A DNA stretch of 64,000 nt from contig CAMVEX010000011.1 in the NCBI GenBank assembly GCA_947166625.1, forward strand, positions 18,611 to 82,610, written 5' to 3'. Below, in pieces: positions 33,782 to 42,531 of this stretch; position 1 is the first letter of the stretch; each line of letters starts with the position of its first letter. This DNA comes from an uncultured Clostridia bacterium. GTDB lineage: Bacteria > Bacillota > Clostridia > Oscillospirales > Acutalibacteraceae. Under the pieces are notes generated by a model. The model did not search any database, was not told the origin of the DNA, and saw only the letters and a list, made by a program, of their open reading frames with translations. Position numbers and translations under genes: made by a program.

Positions 33782-35509
33782 TTATTTTACGCTTGACCAG
33801 CTGAAATGATCCGTATGGAGCAGATCGTGCGCCTTATGTGAGAGCGGGGAACCGAAAAACTCCTCATAGACCTTATTCACCGCAGGATTTTCGTGAGAAA
33901 ATCTTATGGGATTGTTTCTGTCTATTTCATAGAGCTGTTCATCTCTCTCGCCTGCAAGCTCAAAGCCGTCGCATATAGGCTGACCGCCGCCGCCTCCGCA
34001 GCCGCCGGGGCACGCCATGATCTCAACGAAATCATACTGAACCTTGCCCGCTCTTACGGCGTCAATCAGTTTCCTCGCGTTTCCGAGCCCGCTCGCGACC
34101 GCAACCCTGAGCTTAATGTCATTTACGGCAAACTCCGCCTCACGCCACGGCCCGTTAAGACCTCTGACCGCTTTGAAAGCGTCGGGGTCGGGATTCTTGC
34201 CCGTCACAAGGAAATATGCTGAGCGAAGAGCCGCCTCCATAACGCCGCCCGTTGCGCCGAAAATTACCGCGGCGCCGGAGCCGTCGCCGAGCGGAGAATC
34301 AAACTCCTCCTCTTCAAGCGCGGAAACATCAATGCCGAAGCTCTTTATGAGCTTAACGACCTCTCTGGTGGTAAGGACTTTATCAACATCCTTTGAAGCG
34401 GAGCCGTTTATCGTTTCGATATCGCACTCACTCTTTTTTGAGGTGCAGGGCATTATGGATACAGAATAGATCTTTTCGGGATCGACACCGATTTTTTCGG
34501 CAAAATAAGTCTTTGTAACCGCTCCGAACATCTGCTGAGGGGATTTCGCACTCGAGAGCATACCGACCATATCGGGATATTCCGTCTTTATGAATCTGAC
34601 CCAGCCGGGGCAGCAGGATGTGAACATCGGGAATTTATTTTCATCGCGGTGATTGAGTTTGTCAATAAATTCGCTGCCCTCTTCCATGATTGTGAGATCG
34701 GCCGAGAAATTAGTATCGAAAATATAATCAAAGCCTATCTTGCGAAGGGCAGCGACAAGCCTCTTGACGCTCGCCTTCTCTCTGGGAAGCGAAAGCTGCT
34801 CTCCCCACGCCGCACGGACGGCGGGAGCGATCTGAACGACGGTTATCTTTTCCTTATCGAATACGGCATTCATCACCTGCTTTGTATCGTCTCTCTCATA
34901 GAGAGCACCGACCGGGCAGTGAGTTATACACTGACCGCAAAGCGAACAATGCGAGCTTTCAAACGGAATGCCTCCGGTAACGCCTACTCTCGTATGAGTG
35001 CCCGTTCCGAGCACATCCCAGATACTGAGGCTTTGGATTTTGTCACAGACCTGCACGCATCTCATGCATTTTATGCATTTTGAATTATCCCTGATAAGAG
35101 GAGAATCGGTATTCCACTGCATTTTGGGCTTGGTAACAGGATAGGGGTTGATGTCGATCCCCATTTCCTGAGCGAGCGTTTGCAGGGTGCAGTTGCCGTT
35201 TCTCACGCAGGTGGTGCATTCCGTATTATGCTGAGAAAGAATCAATTCGAGATTCACTCTTCTTGCCGCTCTGACCCTTGCGGAATCGGTATATACGACC
35301 ATCCCCTCATAAACGGGATTGTTGCAGGCGGCAAGCAGTTTTTCTTTGCCTTCGATCTCAACAAGGCAGATACGGCACGCGCCGATCTCATTTATGTCCT
35401 TGAGGAAGCAAAGGGTCGGTATGCGGATACCCGCGGCTTTTGCGGCTTCAAGGATCGAAGTATTCTCCGGCACGGAGACCTTAATGCCGTTTACAGTCAA
35501 ATTTACCAT
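33782..35509 (-). CDS. hydA: [FeFe] hydrogenase catalytic subunit
   Basis: 575 residues. From the N-terminus: [2Fe-2S] ferredoxin domain (C34, C45, C48, C62), a His-Cys cluster (HNTECTTCVRNGNC, 94-107), two [4Fe-4S] clusters (C145-C155 and C188-C198), then the H-cluster domain. The three H-cluster motifs are TSCCPGW (297-303), MPCTSKK (353-359) and MACPGGCGGGGGQP (from 498), all complete. It makes or consumes H2. It overlaps the flavoprotein gene before it by 7 bases. That partner suggests the glutamate-synthase-linked group (A2 in the HydDB scheme), which is inference. Maturases HydEFG are not in the window. Confidence 0.95.
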   Translation of the reverse strand: MVNLTVNGIKVSVPENTSILEAAKAAGIRIPTLCFLKDINEIGACRICLVEIEGKEKLLAACNNPVYEGMVVYTDSARVRAARRVNLELILSQHNTECTTCVRNGNCTLQTLAQEMGIDINPYPVTKPKMQWNTDSPLIRDNSKCIKCMRCVQVCDKIQSLSIWDVLGTGTHTRVGVTGGIPFESSHCSLCGQCITHCPVGALYERDDTKQVMNAVFDKEKITVVQIAPAVRAAWGEQLSLPREKASVKRLVAALRKIGFDYIFDTNFSADLTIMEEGSEFIDKLNHRDENKFPMFTSCCPGWVRFIKTEYPDMVGMLSSAKSPQQMFGAVTKTYFAEKIGVDPEKIYSVSIMPCTSKKSECDIETINGSASKDVDKVLTTREVVKLIKSFGIDVSALEEEEFDSPLGDGSGAAVIFGATGGVMEAALRSAYFLVTGKNPDPDAFKAVRGLNGPWREAEFAVNDIKLRVAVASGLGNARKLIDAVRAGKVQYDFVEIMACPGGCGGGGGQPICDGFELAGERDEQLYEIDRNNPIRFSHENPAVNKVYEEFFGSPLSHKAHDLLHTDHFSWSSVK

Positions 35510-37356
35510 TTATAGCACCTGCCTCCCCTGAAAATTCCATATCCGAAGTGGTCACAGCCGAGGCATCTCGAGCATTCCTGCGCCGCCTCTTCATCGGTCA
35601 TACACTGCTCCATAAGATCAAAATCGCGTTTCCTTTCGTCGGCGGCGCGTTCTTTCATCTTAACTCTGCCGCAGGGCTCTCTGTCAAGCAGAGAGGGAGC
35701 CGGAATATCAAAATCAAGCTTTATCTCATGGTCAAAGCCGAGGTAAACATCTATGTTTCTCGCCGCGACCTTGCCGGCGGCTATGGCTTTGATAACCGTC
35801 GCGGGGCCTGTCGCGCAGTCTCCGCCGCAGAAGATCCCCTCCGCGTTTTCAAAATCGCATTCATCGCTTGAAGCGATGGTATCCCATTTGAGGGTAAGGC
35901 CGAATTCACCGAATTTTTCGCTCTCGATCGCCTGACCGATCGCAACGATGATTATATCCGCCTCAAGTCTGACCTCGGGAGCCTGCGAAGCGCTGACGCC
36001 CGGTCTGCCGTCTCTGCCGATCTTGCCGATTATCTGGGGCTTGCATACGAGATATTTCGCTCTGCCGTTTTCATCCGTTTCAATCGAAACGGGCGCCATC
36101 ATGGAAACGACTTCGCAGCCCTCCGCAATGGCTCCTTCGATTTCTTCGGCGAGGGCTGTCATATCCTCCTGCCTGCGCCTGTAAACGATACTGACACTCT
36201 CGGCGCCGAGACGGACAGAGGACCTCGCGCAGTCCATAGCGACGTTGCCGCCGCCGATGACGGCCACTTTTTTGCCCGTGAAATCGGGCTTTTCGCCGTC
36301 TCCGATTTTTCTCAGAAGCTCTACCGCCGAGGTAACTCCTTCGCTGTCTTCGCCGGGAATTCTGAGCTTTTTATCTTTGTGAGCGCCTATGGCGACATAG
36401 AGCGCATCAGATTCTTTTTCAAGCTGCTCAATGCTTATATCAGACCCGATATCCGTATCAAGATGAAGCTTAACGCCCGTCTCGAGGATAACATTTATCT
36501 CATCGGTCAGCGTTTTTTCGGGCAGGCGGTAATCGGGGATCCCGTAGCGGAGCATTCCGCCGGGATAATGCCTCTTTTCATAAACATCTACATCGTGACC
36601 CATGAGGGCAAGATAATAGGCGGCGGTGAGCCCCGAGGGACCCGCGCCTATGACGGAGATATGCTTGCCGGTTTTGGGCATACACTCCGGGGCGGGGACA
36701 TGACCCGCTTTTTCTGCGGCATATCTCTTGATACCTCTGATGTTGATCGCATCGTCGATAATTCCCCTTCTGCACCCCATTTCACAGGGATGCTCGCAGA
36801 TAAGGCCGCATACGGACGGGAAGGGATTATCCTTCCTGATAAGCCTTACGGCGTCTGCATATCTGCCGGCTGAGGTGAGGGCGATATAGCCCGGGATATC
36901 CACCTGCGCGGGGCAAAGCGAAGCGCAGGGCACCGGCTGTTCTTCTCGTGCCGAGCAGCATCCGCTGCCGACATGGCTCTCATAATCACTCCTGAAAGCC
37001 TTGACGCTCTTGAAAACAACCTCTCCGGCAGTGTAGCCGATGGCGCAATCTGCGCTGTTTGCGATAACCTGAGCGGTCTGCTCGATGAGGTTGATATCCT
37101 CCTGCGAGCCTTCGCCGTCGAGGATCCTGTCATACAGTTCGCTCAGCTTCTGAAGCCCGACTCTGCACGGCGTGCATTTGCCGCAGCTCTGTGAAAGGCT
37201 CATTTTGATAAATGACGCCACGGTGTCCACAGGGCACAGACCCTGCTGAGCGGTCGCAAGCCTTGAGCTGACCCAAGCGGACATCCGCTCAAGTTCAAGG
37301 GTGTTGCTGCTCTTTTTTGTAAGTGATAACCTTGCTATTGTAATCATCCTTCCCAT
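35503..37356 (-). CDS. Hydrogenase partner: NuoF-type iron-sulfur segment fused to GltD-like flavoprotein
   Basis: 617 residues from ATG 37356; ATG 37347 (MITIARL) is possible and no well-spaced ribosome binding site decides. Residues 55-110 are the C-terminal [4Fe-4S] segment of NuoF (SCGKCTPCRVG, then C104), without the FMN/NADH-binding part. Residues from about 145 form a GltD-like unit: iron-sulfur cysteines (CASLCPAQVDI, CGLICEHPCEMGC), FAD site VIGAGPSGLTAAYYLA and NADPH site AVIGGGNVAMDCA. It likely passes electrons between NAD(P)H and the hydrogenase. The two-gene arrangement lacks NuoE and the NuoF flavin domain. Confidence 0.88.
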   Translation of the reverse strand: MGRMITIARLSLTKKSSNTLELERMSAWVSSRLATAQQGLCPVDTVASFIKMSLSQSCGKCTPCRVGLQKLSELYDRILDGEGSQEDINLIEQTAQVIANSADCAIGYTAGEVVFKSVKAFRSDYESHVGSGCCSAREEQPVPCASLCPAQVDIPGYIALTSAGRYADAVRLIRKDNPFPSVCGLICEHPCEMGCRRGIIDDAINIRGIKRYAAEKAGHVPAPECMPKTGKHISVIGAGPSGLTAAYYLALMGHDVDVYEKRHYPGGMLRYGIPDYRLPEKTLTDEINVILETGVKLHLDTDIGSDISIEQLEKESDALYVAIGAHKDKKLRIPGEDSEGVTSAVELLRKIGDGEKPDFTGKKVAVIGGGNVAMDCARSSVRLGAESVSIVYRRRQEDMTALAEEIEGAIAEGCEVVSMMAPVSIETDENGRAKYLVCKPQIIGKIGRDGRPGVSASQAPEVRLEADIIIVAIGQAIESEKFGEFGLTLKWDTIASSDECDFENAEGIFCGGDCATGPATVIKAIAAGKVAARNIDVYLGFDHEIKLDFDIPAPSLLDREPCGRVKMKERAADERKRDFDLMEQCMTDEEAAQECSRCLGCDHFGYGIFRGGRCYKW

Positions 37357-37380
37357 ACACGATTTGCAAGTGTTCGGCTT

Positions 37381-37410
37381 ATTTTACCATAGGCGAAGGC
37401 GTACTTGCAA
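37381..37410 (-). promoter_or_regulatory. Promoter of the hydrogenase operon
   Basis: Leftward TTGCAA (37405-37410), 18 bases, TAAAAT (37381-37386). The mRNA would start about 18 bases before ATG 37356. Confidence 0.55.
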
Positions 37411-37436
37411 TACATATCGGCATTAAATTTCAAGAT

Positions 37437-37463
37437 AAAAAAGAGACCCGTCGGACGGGTCTC
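37437..37463 (-). terminator. Terminator of the symporter gene
   Basis: GAGACCCGT and ACGGGTCTC arms (37443-37451, 37455-37463); leftward a T-run follows. Confidence 0.8.
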
Positions 37464-37471
37464 CGGATATT

Positions 37472-39091
37472 TTATTTGCCGAGGCTGTCGGTGATCTCAA
37501 CGGTCTTTGTCGCATTGTAGCATTCAAACATATCGACCGCACCTTCGGGCACCGCCTTTTTGGTAAGAAGGCTCACCACGGGCACGATAACAAGGCCGCC
37601 GACCATTGCGATAACGCCGGAATACAGCGAATTTTTGAATACGAATGAGAAGAAGGGGCTCGATGAAACATCAAGAACTCCGAGCGAAACAAGGAGCTGG
37701 ACGATCTCAAGACCGACGCCGAAGATAAACGAGCATACAACGCCGGCTTTTGAAGTCTTTTTCCAATAAAGTCCGTAGAGGAAGGGGGCGAGGAATGCGC
37801 CGGCGAGAGCTCCCCACGAAACGCCCATCATCTGAGCGATGAAAATATTTGCGCTGTTTGCCTGTTTTATTGCTATCAGTGCGGAAACAACGATGAATAC
37901 AACGATAAACACTCTCATGATGAGCATCTTTTTCTTCTCTGCCATCTCTTTCTTTGCAAGAGGCTGGATGAAATCGAGGGTTATGGTGGAGCCGCTTGTG
38001 AGGACGAGCGATGAAAGGGTGGACATCGACGCCGAGAGAACAAGCACGATAACTACCGCAATAAGAATAGGAGTCAAAGTGGAAAGCATTGCGGGAATAA
38101 CGGCGTCAAAGCCGTCAACAGGTCTGCCGGAAGCGGGATCGACCGCTACGCCCTTGCCCGCATAAAGTCTGCCGAAACCGCCGAGGAAATAGCATCCGCC
38201 GGCAACTATGATAGCAAAAAGGGTGGAGATTATGGTGCCCTTCTTGATAGAATCTTCATTTTTGATGGCATAGAATTTGCCGACCATCTGGGGAAGTCCC
38301 CAGGTGCCGAGCGAGGTGAGCATAACGACAAAGAGCAGGAAGAGGGGCTGAGGGCCGAGGAAGGAAGTGAATCCGCCCGCCTCCCAGGTGCTCCCGTTTG
38401 CGGTGACGGATGGCAGCGCGGAGAGAGCCTTCATAGCCTCCATAATTCCACCGTTTGCCTTGAGCACGGCGAGAATTACCGCAACAATACCGACGAGCAT
38501 GATGATTCCCTGGATGAAATCGTTAGTAGCGGTCGCCATATAGCCGCCGACTATGACATAAACGGCGGTGAGCAGCGCCATAATAATTACGCAGACGGCG
38601 TAGGGAACGCCGGGATATGCCATATGGAACAGCCTCGAAAGACCGTTATAAAGCGACGCGGTGTAGGGAATAAGGAAGATGAAGGTGATCATCGACGCCG
38701 CAACTTTGAGACCTTTGGATTTGAATCTCGAGCCGAAGAAATCGGGCATGGTGTTGGAGGATAGGGACTGGGTCATTATCCTTGTCCTTCTGCCGAGAAT
38801 GCTCCACGCCAGAAGTGAGCCTATAAAGGCGTTGCCGAGGCCTATCCAAGTGGAAGCGATGCCGAAATTCCAGCCGAACTGGCCGGCATAGCCTACAAAA
38901 ATAACTGCGGAGAAATAAGAGGTACCGAACGCGAACGCGCTGAGCCAGGGGCCCACGGAACGGGAACCGAGGACAAATCCGTTGACGTCGGTGGCGTGCT
39001 TTCTCGAGCGGATGCCGATAAAAATCATCAGCGCAAAAAAGCAGACAATCAAAGCTGTGGTGATAATCATGGTCGGGGTCAAAACAAACAC
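37472..39091 (-). CDS. Sodium:solute symporter (SSS family)
   Basis: 539 residues with about thirteen membrane helices. Early motifs GFVLGSRSVGPWLSAFAFG and SYFSAVIFVGYAGQ, and a later VLSASMSTLSSLVLTSGS, fit the SSS family (PutP, PanF and relatives), where the serines of the latter helix help bind sodium. The solute could be an amino acid, pantothenate or a short organic acid. The gene has its own promoter and terminator and no enzyme partner. Confidence 0.9.
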   Translation of the reverse strand: MFVLTPTMIITTALIVCFFALMIFIGIRSRKHATDVNGFVLGSRSVGPWLSAFAFGTSYFSAVIFVGYAGQFGWNFGIASTWIGLGNAFIGSLLAWSILGRRTRIMTQSLSSNTMPDFFGSRFKSKGLKVAASMITFIFLIPYTASLYNGLSRLFHMAYPGVPYAVCVIIMALLTAVYVIVGGYMATATNDFIQGIIMLVGIVAVILAVLKANGGIMEAMKALSALPSVTANGSTWEAGGFTSFLGPQPLFLLFVVMLTSLGTWGLPQMVGKFYAIKNEDSIKKGTIISTLFAIIVAGGCYFLGGFGRLYAGKGVAVDPASGRPVDGFDAVIPAMLSTLTPILIAVVIVLVLSASMSTLSSLVLTSGSTITLDFIQPLAKKEMAEKKKMLIMRVFIVVFIVVSALIAIKQANSANIFIAQMMGVSWGALAGAFLAPFLYGLYWKKTSKAGVVCSFIFGVGLEIVQLLVSLGVLDVSSSPFFSFVFKNSLYSGVIAMVGGLVIVPVVSLLTKKAVPEGAVDMFECYNATKTVEITDSLGK

Positions 39092-39151
39092 CTCCGTTTA
39101 CTCATTTGCGGACATTCGTTTGCGCCTGCCCGCTTTATAAAATTCCAAGAT

Positions 39152-39180
39152 ATTTTATCACCATTGCAAAACAGTGTCAA
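39152..39180 (-). promoter_or_regulatory. Promoter of the symporter gene
   Basis: Leftward TTGACA (39175-39180), 17 bases, TAAAAT (39152-39157). Confidence 0.7.
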
Positions 39181-39259
39181 GAATTTTTGAGCCCGCCGAG
39201 GTTACAGATATTGCCGAATATGTGCTGACGAAACACCGATTAAATTTTTCGCGCGGATA

Positions 39260-39288
39260 TTGAAAAAAACATATCAATTGTGTATAAT
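39260..39288 (+). promoter_or_regulatory. Promoter of the sulfhydrylase gene
   Basis: TTGAAA (39260-39265), 17 bases, TATAAT (39283-39288). The leader is under 30 bases, leaving no room for a SAM riboswitch. Confidence 0.7.
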
Positions 39289-39321
39289 ATCGGCAATCCA
39301 ACATTCAAGCGAGGTGTCACC

Positions 39322-40602
39322 ATGAGAAAAGAGACAAAATGCATAGAGGGCGGCTACAACCCCAAAAACGGCGAGCCGAGGATGGTGCCCATAATCCAGA
39401 GCACCACATTCAAATATGATACAAGCGCCGATATGGGCAAGCTCTTTGACCTTGAGGCAAACGGCTATTTTTACACCCGTCTTCAGAATCCCACCAACGA
39501 TTATGTTGCCGCAAAGATCACCGCTCTCGAAGGCGGCGCGGCGGGTATGCTCACATCATCCGGTCAGGCGGCGTCATTCTTTTCCGTATTCAATATCGCG
39601 AGCGCGGGCGATCATGTAGTCGCTTCGACCGCGATCTACGGCGGCACTTACAATCTGTTTCATGTAACGATGCGCAAAATGGGCATTGATTTCACTTTTG
39701 TCGATCCCGAATGCTCCGATGAGGAGCTTGAGGCGGCATTCAAGCCGAATACAAAAGCGGTTTTCGGAGAAACGATAGCCAACCCCGCGCTGATAGTATT
39801 TGACATTGAGCGATTCGCCAAAGCGGCTCACGCGCACGGAGTTCCCCTCATCATAGACAACACCTTTGCCACACCGATAAACTGCCGCCCCATTGAGTGG
39901 GGAGCGGATATCGTGACTCATTCCACCACAAAATATCTCGACGGTCACGACGCTACCGTGGGCGGAGCGATAGTTGATTCGGGCAATTTTGACTGGCTTG
40001 CCCACGCCGACAAATTCCCCGGGCTCTGCACTCCGGATGATTCCTATCACGGGATCACTTATGCGGAAAAATTCGGTAAGGCCGCTTATATCACAAAGGC
40101 CACCGCTCAGCTTATGCGCGATATAGGCGCGATCCCCTCGCCCATGAACTGCTATATGCTCAATCTCGGGATAGAATCGCTTGCCGTCAGAATAAAGAGA
40201 CACTGCGAAAACGCGCAGAAGGTCGCCGAATTTTTGCAGGCAAACGAAAATGTTTCTTATGTTACATACCCCGGTCTGCCCGGCGACAAATATTATGAAC
40301 TCGCTCAAAAATATATGCCGGACGGCACCTGCGGCGTAATATCCTTCGGGGTAAAGGGCGGCAGGAAGGCGGCTGAGGAAATGATGAAGCATCTCAAGCT
40401 CGCGATAATCGCCACCCACGTTGCGGACGCTCACACCTGCGTGCTCCACCCGGCGTCAAGCACTCACAGGCAGATGACCGATGAAGAGCTGCTCGCCGGC
40501 GGCGTTAAACCCGATATGGTACGCTTCTCGGTAGGCATTGAAAACGCCGACGATATCATCGAAGATCTCGCTCAGGCGCTCGAAGCAAGCAAAAATATCT
40601 GA
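39322..40602 (+). CDS. metY: O-acetylhomoserine sulfhydrylase (PLP-dependent)
   Basis: 426 residues from ATG 39322; GAGGTGTC fits it, and the upstream ATG 39280 lies within the promoter. Cys/Met-metabolism PLP fold: YTRLQNPTNDYVA, SSGQAASFFS, IIDNTFATPINCRP and the PLP lysine in HSTTKYLDGH. The length and motifs fit MetY rather than cystathionine synthase. It makes homocysteine from O-acetylhomoserine and sulfide. The small rubredoxin gene follows 35 bases later with no terminator between them. Confidence 0.9.
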   Translation: MRKETKCIEGGYNPKNGEPRMVPIIQSTTFKYDTSADMGKLFDLEANGYFYTRLQNPTNDYVAAKITALEGGAAGMLTSSGQAASFFSVFNIASAGDHVVASTAIYGGTYNLFHVTMRKMGIDFTFVDPECSDEELEAAFKPNTKAVFGETIANPALIVFDIERFAKAAHAHGVPLIIDNTFATPINCRPIEWGADIVTHSTTKYLDGHDATVGGAIVDSGNFDWLAHADKFPGLCTPDDSYHGITYAEKFGKAAYITKATAQLMRDIGAIPSPMNCYMLNLGIESLAVRIKRHCENAQKVAEFLQANENVSYVTYPGLPGDKYYELAQKYMPDGTCGVISFGVKGGRKAAEEMMKHLKLAIIATHVADAHTCVLHPASSTHRQMTDEELLAGGVKPDMVRFSVGIENADDIIEDLAQALEASKNI

Positions 40603-40637
40603 TAAACGAAAACAGCTTTTGAGAAAGGAGAAGTGTT

Positions 40638-40793
40638 ATGAAGTACGAATGCCCCTGCGGATACATCTATGACCCCGCGATCGGCGATCCCGACGGAGGA
40701 ATCGCTCCCGGCACCGCTTTTGAAGACATTCCCGAGGATTGGGTATGCCCCGTATGCGGTCTTGACAAATCCGCTTTTACCCCTGCCGAATAA
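40638..40793 (+). CDS. Rubredoxin with C-x-C first knuckle
   Basis: 51 residues: AAAGGAG lies 7 bases before ATG 40638, stop at 40791-40793. The fold is unmistakable ([20 protein letters not shown], then [13 protein letters not shown]). The first metal knuckle reads ECPCGYIYD, i.e. C5-x-C7, one residue short of the usual CxxCG; the second (C37-x-x-C40) is normal. It carries one iron and transfers single electrons, for example to oxygen- or superoxide-detoxifying enzymes. It probably shares the transcript of metY and ends at a terminator. Confidence 0.93.
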   Translation: MKYECPCGYIYDPAIGDPDGGIAPGTAFEDIPEDWVCPVCGLDKSAFTPAE

Positions 40794-40801
40794 CCGACCT
40801 G

Positions 40802-40832
40802 AGCCCTTCGCAGAGCGGAGGGCTTATTCTTT
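40802..40832 (+). terminator. Terminator after rubredoxin
   Basis: AGCCCTTCGC (40802-40811) pairs with GCGGAGGGCT (40815-40824), then TTATTCTTT. Confidence 0.75.
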
Positions 40833-40932
40833 CGGCAAACAAAAGCGCAAAAACATTTTTTCATAATAATCTTGATAATCGGCGCTTGGGTTGCTATTAT
40901 ATTTACAGTCTATTTACACTGGCGGTGATCCA

Positions 40933-42531
40933 TTGAAAGAAATAAATATCCACGCCTCTCCTTCGGATTTTTCAAAGGCGGGCAGTTTCATTGAAGGCGA
41001 GCTTTCAAAAAACGATGTGAGCAGGCAAATAATTTCGGAGAGCACACTCGCTTTTGAAGCGATATTCAACGATATTATAATGAAGGGCTTTTCCGAAGAA
41101 ACGCAGATAAATGTGAGCGTGAGAAAAAGCTTCGGCAATCTCGTTATAAAGATCGCTTTCCCCGGGCAGATGTATATACCCATGAGCGGAGAATCGCCCG
41201 AGGAATCGGTTGAATATAAAATCATCAAAGCGTATGAGGATAAGCTTGACTACTCTTACCGCTCATCCTATAACATTATCCATCTGACGGTAAAAAGAGG
41301 ATTCAGAAAGCATATCGCTTTCAGCGCGGCGGGTTTTGCCGCGGCTCCGCTTATCTACGCTGTTATGCTCCGCACTCTGAGCCCCGAAATCAGGGGCGAG
41401 ATCCTGACCAACGCGATCGTGCCGGTCGAATCGCTTTTCACAAACGCGATGCTTATGATAGGCGCGCCGATGACCTTCTTTTCTCTGCTCAAAAACATAC
41501 TTGAAACATATATTATTTCGGAGCGAAGCTCGGTCGCACGAAGGCTTCATTTCAAAACTTTGCGCACCTCGCTGGCGGCGGTCGTGCTCGCCGTCCTTTG
41601 CAGCTTTTTTGTGCGCGCCTTTTCCCCTTATGTGATCGGTACATTCGGCAAAATATCATTATTCGGCTCGGAGAGCAGCCTTACAGAGATCGTGTCTTCA
41701 ATCGTGCCGCCGTCCGTATTTGAGCCATTCACTTCAATATCGCCTCTGCCGCTGATAATTCTTACGATACTCATATCCTACGCGCTCTGTTCGGCAGGCA
41801 GATATTTCGATAAGCTCAAAAGCGCGATCGACGCTTGCTACACCCTTTTTTCGCGGATGCTCAATCTTGTGATGTATTTTTTGCCTGTTTTCTGCTTCAC
41901 GGCGTTTATGGATATTTTGCTCGACAGAGGTTTTGCGAGCCTCAGGGGAGTGGCGCTCTGCTGGGGGGCGACGGTCGCCGGGCTTATCGCCGTTTCCGTT
42001 CTGTATGCAGTCCGCCTGAAAGCGGCGGGGATAAAGGTGATCAAATTTACATCCGACATTAAAACGGTGATCAAAGAAAATATCAAGATAAATTCCGCTA
42101 TTGACGCGGTCCCTTACAATATAAGACAATGCTCGCGAAGGCTGGGAATAGACAGGGGCTATCTTGAAGAGGCTCTTCCCCTGCTCGCTCAGACAAATCT
42201 TGACGGAAACTGCTTTATCCTGATGATGATCTCGCTTCTCATAATCATCTGCTCCGGCACCTCGATAGTTTTGTGGGAATATGTACTGATCGCGATGCTT
42301 GTGGTTTTCCTCTCATTCGGCGCTCCGAATCAGCCGGGCTCAATACTTATAGGCACGATAATAATAATCAACTATCTGAATGTGCCGCGCCTCATCCCCG
42401 TCGCAATTTACTGCGAAGTTTTGCTCGGCATAGTGCAAAATCTGGTGAATGTAGTCGGCGATATAGTCATGGTATCAATTGAATCGGAAAAAAATCTAAA
42501 AAAGACAAAGGAGCAAAAAAATGTATCTTAA
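40933..42531 (+). CDS. DAACS-type dicarboxylate/amino-acid symporter fused to an N-terminal RsbW-like ATPase domain
   Basis: 532 residues from TTG 40933, chosen because GGTGATC, a strong ribosome binding site, ends 2-3 bases before it; no ATG fits. Residues 1-125 look like a degenerate HATPase_c_2 (RsbW/SpoIIAB) domain: SDFSKAGSFIEGEL, then LAFEAIFNDIIMKGF at the N-box position, KIAFPG, and LDYSYRSSYNIIHLTVKR at the end. Residues 130-520 are a DAACS membrane transporter: QTNLDGNCFILMM matches the NMDGT sodium/substrate motif, and GAPNQPGSILIG matches the second hairpin. It may be a transporter sensing or binding nucleotide. The next gene overlaps by 11 bases. Confidence 0.78.
   Translation: MKEINIHASPSDFSKAGSFIEGELSKNDVSRQIISESTLAFEAIFNDIIMKGFSEETQINVSVRKSFGNLVIKIAFPGQMYIPMSGESPEESVEYKIIKAYEDKLDYSYRSSYNIIHLTVKRGFRKHIAFSAAGFAAAPLIYAVMLRTLSPEIRGEILTNAIVPVESLFTNAMLMIGAPMTFFSLLKNILETYIISERSSVARRLHFKTLRTSLAAVVLAVLCSFFVRAFSPYVIGTFGKISLFGSESSLTEIVSSIVPPSVFEPFTSISPLPLIILTILISYALCSAGRYFDKLKSAIDACYTLFSRMLNLVMYFLPVFCFTAFMDILLDRGFASLRGVALCWGATVAGLIAVSVLYAVRLKAAGIKVIKFTSDIKTVIKENIKINSAIDAVPYNIRQCSRRLGIDRGYLEEALPLLAQTNLDGNCFILMMISLLIIICSGTSIVLWEYVLIAMLVVFLSFGAPNQPGSILIGTIIIINYLNVPRLIPVAIYCEVLLGIVQNLVNVVGDIVMVSIESEKNLKKTKEQKNVS

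Noticed and set aside
39289-39321. SAM riboswitch or T-box before metY, and before metQ
   Set aside because: Leaders predicted from the promoters are under 35 bases.
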